A stretch of 64,000 nucleotides of DNA from Streptomyces sp. CB00316 (GTDB lineage: Bacteria > Actinomycetota > Actinomycetes > Streptomycetales > Streptomycetaceae): positions 248,001 through 312,000 of the forward strand of contig NZ_LIXI01000006.1 of the NCBI RefSeq assembly GCF_001905595.1, written 5' to 3'. The stretch's first letter is position 1; each line of letters begins with the position of its first letter. The position numbers and the translations under genes were made by a program. The notes beneath the pieces were generated by a model. That model did not search any database. It saw only the letters and a list, made by a program, of their open reading frames with translations, and was not told the DNA's origin. Below, piece after piece: positions 62,030-64,000 of the stretch.

Positions 62030-62887
62030 GTGCCGTCCAACGTCAATCCCACAGTCAGGCGACGCAGGTTGGGCCAGGAACTGCGCCGCCTGCGCGAACT
62101 CAAAGGCATGACGGCCGAGGAGGTGGCGGAGCGCCTGCTGGTCTCGCAGTCGAAGATCAGTCGCCTGGAGAACGGCCGCCGTTCGATCAGCCAGCGCGAT
62201 GTGCGTGACCTCTGCGGGGTGTACGAGGTCGAGGACGTCCGCATCGTCGACTCGCTCATGCAGATGGCCAAGGACTCGCGCCAGCAGGGCTGGTGGCACG
62301 CCTTCGGCGACATCCCGTACAGCGTCTACATCGGCCTGGAGACGGACGCGGAGTCCCTGCGGGTGTACGAGCCCCAGATGGTTCCGGGCCTGCTCCAGAC
62401 CCGGGCGTACGCCGAGGCGCTGATCAACGGCGCGCTCCCCGAGGCGCCGCCGTCGGACATCGAGAAGCGCGTCAACGTACGGTCGCGGCGCCAGGACCGG
62501 GTCAACGCGCCGGAGAACCCGCTGCGGCTGTGGGCCGTGATCGACGAGTCGGCGCTGCGCAGGCGGGTCGGTGACAACCAGGTGATGATCGACCAGCTGG
62601 AGCACCTCGTCGAGCAGTCGCAGTTGCCTCATGTGACCGTGCAGGTGCTGCCGTTCGACATGGGGGCGCACCCCGGGATCAACGGGCAGTACGCGATCCT
62701 GGAGTTCCCGGACACCGCGGACTCCAGCGTCGTCTACATCGAGGGCGTCACGAGCGATCTCTACCTGGAGAAGGCGAACGACGTGCAGCGCTACAGCGTG
62801 ATGTACGAACACCTGCGGGCGCAGGCGCTGAACGTGGAGCAGACGCGGGAGTTCATCAGCAAGATCGCCAAGTCGTACACCAGCTGA
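62030..62887 (+). CDS. XRE regulator with DUF5753 (Scr1-type)
   Basis: 285 residues from a GTG at 62030 with GGAGGTG upstream. HTH at 10-70 (LRELKGMTAEEVAERLLVSQ, KISRLENGRRSISQRDVRDL) and a C-terminal DUF5753 domain (EPQMVPGLLQTRAYAEALIN, HVTVQVLPFDMGAHPGINGQ). These Scr1/WhiJ-type regulators pair with a small DUF397 protein and influence antibiotic production and development. The DUF397 partner is 231 bp downstream. Confidence 0.9.
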   Translation: MPSNVNPTVRRRRLGQELRRLRELKGMTAEEVAERLLVSQSKISRLENGRRSISQRDVRDLCGVYEVEDVRIVDSLMQMAKDSRQQGWWHAFGDIPYSVYIGLETDAESLRVYEPQMVPGLLQTRAYAEALINGALPEAPPSDIEKRVNVRSRRQDRVNAPENPLRLWAVIDESALRRRVGDNQVMIDQLEHLVEQSQLPHVTVQVLPFDMGAHPGINGQYAILEFPDTADSSVVYIEGVTSDLYLEKANDVQRYSVMYEHLRAQALNVEQTREFISKIAKSYTS

Positions 62888-63118
62888 ATCAGGACACCGC
62901 ACCGTCCGACTGGTGAACACCGACGGACTCAGAAGGTCGTCGAGTGAGCGGCGGCGGCACCTTACACCGCCGCCGACTCGCAGCGTAAGAGTTCCTAGCA
63001 GAATGACACCCGGTCGAGTGAACGGCCATCTCATGGGCAGGGCTTGGCGAGTAGCGTCGATCACGCCAACCGGAATCAGGTTGGTGCGACTCACCCAACT
63101 CTCTGAACCGGAGTGAAC

Positions 63119-63325
63119 ATGGCAATTCTTCAGGGTGCTACGGATATGTGGACGAAGTCGTCGTACTCCGGGGGCAACGGCGCGTGCGTCGAGGTCAAGT
63201 CCCCGGTCGCACTGTCCATCGCCGTGCGTGACTCGAAGGCCCCCGAGGGCCCCTCGCTCACCTTCGTCCCCGGTGCGTGGAACGCCTTCGTGCGCGATGT
63301 CGCGACGGGCCCGGTCGACGCCTGA
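63119..63325 (+). CDS. DUF397 protein (Scr2/WhiJ-partner type)
   Basis: 68 residues from the ATG at 63119 (GGAG 7 bp before; a GTG at 63113 adds two residues). WTKSSYSGGNGACVEVKSP and VAVRD-like IAVRDSKAPEGPSLTF, then WNAFVRDV are the complete DUF397 signature. Such proteins modulate the cognate XRE regulator in an antitoxin/toxin-like or co-regulator fashion. Own intergenic region suggests separate transcription. Confidence 0.92.
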   Translation: MAILQGATDMWTKSSYSGGNGACVEVKSPVALSIAVRDSKAPEGPSLTFVPGAWNAFVRDVATGPVDA

Positions 63326-63385
63326 CCGCAACGCACCACAGCATCGCCGCACCACAGCATCACCGCACCACCGCACCACCTGATG

Positions 63386-63426
63386 GAGCCCTCTCGACCG
63401 GTTCGCCGTCCTGGCCGAGGGGGCTC
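63386..63426. terminator. Bidirectional terminator
   Basis: GAGCCCTCTCG (63386-63396) with CGAGGGGGCTC (63416-63426), one wobble pair, between convergent genes. Confidence 0.6.
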
Positions 63427-63454
63427 GGCATGCCCCCCCCTCACCCGGTGACCG

Positions 63455-63976
63455 TCACCTCAACCGGTCGACGTACCGGTCGGTCCCCGGCACCGTCGGG
63501 ATGAACGGCGCGACCAGCTCGACCCGCCCGAGCCCCGTCTCCGCGACCGCCGCGTCGAGCCCCGTGAACCGTGCCTCCCAGCAGGTACGGGGGTCCTCCT
63601 CAAGGAACCACAGCAGCGTCAGCCGGGTCCCCACCCCCTCGACCTGCTTCACGTACGTCATCCGGTCACCGGGCAGGGGCGTCGGCCGGAAGACGGTCAC
63701 CATGGCTGCCGGCGACCCGCTCAGCCGCTTCGGCAGATGCCGGGCCCTCAGCCACTCCAGCAACTCGGCCCGTCGCTCGGGACCTTCGGCGTCGACGACC
63801 TGGAGCACGAGCCCCGCGTACGGGTGGTCGAGCGCGTGGAAGTCCCGGGGCCCGGCGGCCCCGTCGCGGTAGACCGTGGCCTCGTGGCCCTGGAAGGCCG
63901 TGAAGACGTGGGTCCGGTCCTGGTAGACCCGGCCGTCCCGGTTGAGCCGCTTGTTGATGACGACGGTCCACTTCAT
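63455..63976 (-). CDS. Conserved hypothetical protein
   Basis: 173 residues from the ATG at 63976. MKWTVVINKRLNRDGRVYQD, HALDHPYAGLVLQVVDAEGP and TYVKQVEGVGTRLTLLWFLE suggest a compact alpha/beta soluble protein with many aromatic residues and no membrane or metal motif. Convergent with the DUF397 gene. Function unknown. Confidence 0.7.
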   Translation of the reverse strand: MKWTVVINKRLNRDGRVYQDRTHVFTAFQGHEATVYRDGAAGPRDFHALDHPYAGLVLQVVDAEGPERRAELLEWLRARHLPKRLSGSPAAMVTVFRPTPLPGDRMTYVKQVEGVGTRLTLLWFLEEDPRTCWEARFTGLDAAVAETGLGRVELVAPFIPTVPGTDRYVDRLR

Positions 63977-64000
63977 GTGCTCGTCGTAGCGGCCCTCGGT

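Overview
The window is high-GC actinomycete chromosome, almost certainly Streptomyces. Evidence is the strong third-position GC bias, GGAGG ribosome sites, GTG/TTG starts, an HrdD-type sigma factor with a sigma-R-type promoter, an AfsR/SARP regulator, an XRE+DUF397 pair and two actinomycete integrative elements. It has three parts: left core (1-11.6 kb), a tandem array of two integrated elements in a tRNA-Arg(CCT) gene (11.6-51.8 kb), and right core (51.8-64 kb).

Left core: a truncated DHA2 exporter divergent from a WYL regulator; hrdD; a decayed questin-oxidase-like gene; a DODA-type dioxygenase divergent from a MarR regulator with CTTGAA-type operators; a second DHA2 exporter with a TetR regulator; a secreted M6-like metalloprotease; and an AMP-forming acyl-CoA ligase.

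Element 1 (about 11,627-23,249) is a pSAM2-like AICE: integrase, excisionase, RepSA-type initiator, short cytosine-5 methyltransferase, small spread-type proteins, FtsK/TraB translocase, a Pra/SCO3933-like activator, a leaderless KorSA-like GntR repressor with three palindromic operators, a GNAT acetyltransferase and an AlbA_2/ATPase cargo gene. A 43-bp copy of the tRNA 3' end marks its right border. Element 2 (about 23,250-51,831) uses the same site but mobilises differently. It has a frameshifted integrase, an XRE regulator, a DUF3631 ATPase, a DUF2637 membrane protein, a MobC-like protein and a relaxase, and no TraB. Its right border is a third 43-bp copy of the tRNA end.

Element 2 carries two accessory modules. 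The first (31.2-40.2 kb) is a tightly overlapping operon of GT4, P-loop kinase, PIG-L deacetylase, GT2, phosphotransferase, GT8-like transferase and a resolvase-like protein, with an XRE-TPR regulator, a HAD hydrolase and a divergent phosphotransferase; it looks like a small glycan or pseudosaccharide pathway. The second (40.8-49.8 kb) is the most interesting region: a probable undescribed peptide-derived (RiPP) pathway. It holds a metallo-beta-lactamase-fold hydrolase, a large SARP/NB-ARC/TPR regulator, two nearly identical 34-residue precursor peptides ending ETWT and ETWS, a strong hairpin, then an overlapping operon of an unknown protein, a CYTH-like protein, an MFS exporter and a split M16 peptidase (R/Y subunit plus HxxEH subunit). 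No YcaO, lanthipeptide, lasso, radical-SAM or P450 enzyme is visible, so the tailoring chemistry is open. The right end of element 2 is decaying (broken alpha/beta hydrolase, frameshifted membrane protein).

Right core: a secreted TAP-like peptidase, a phosphotransferase, a zinc-ribbon membrane protein, a polytopic membrane protein, a D-Ala-D-Ala carboxypeptidase with a very long acidic repeat-rich cytoplasmic region, a GPP34 protein, an Scr1/Scr2-type XRE-DUF397 pair and a small hypothetical gene.
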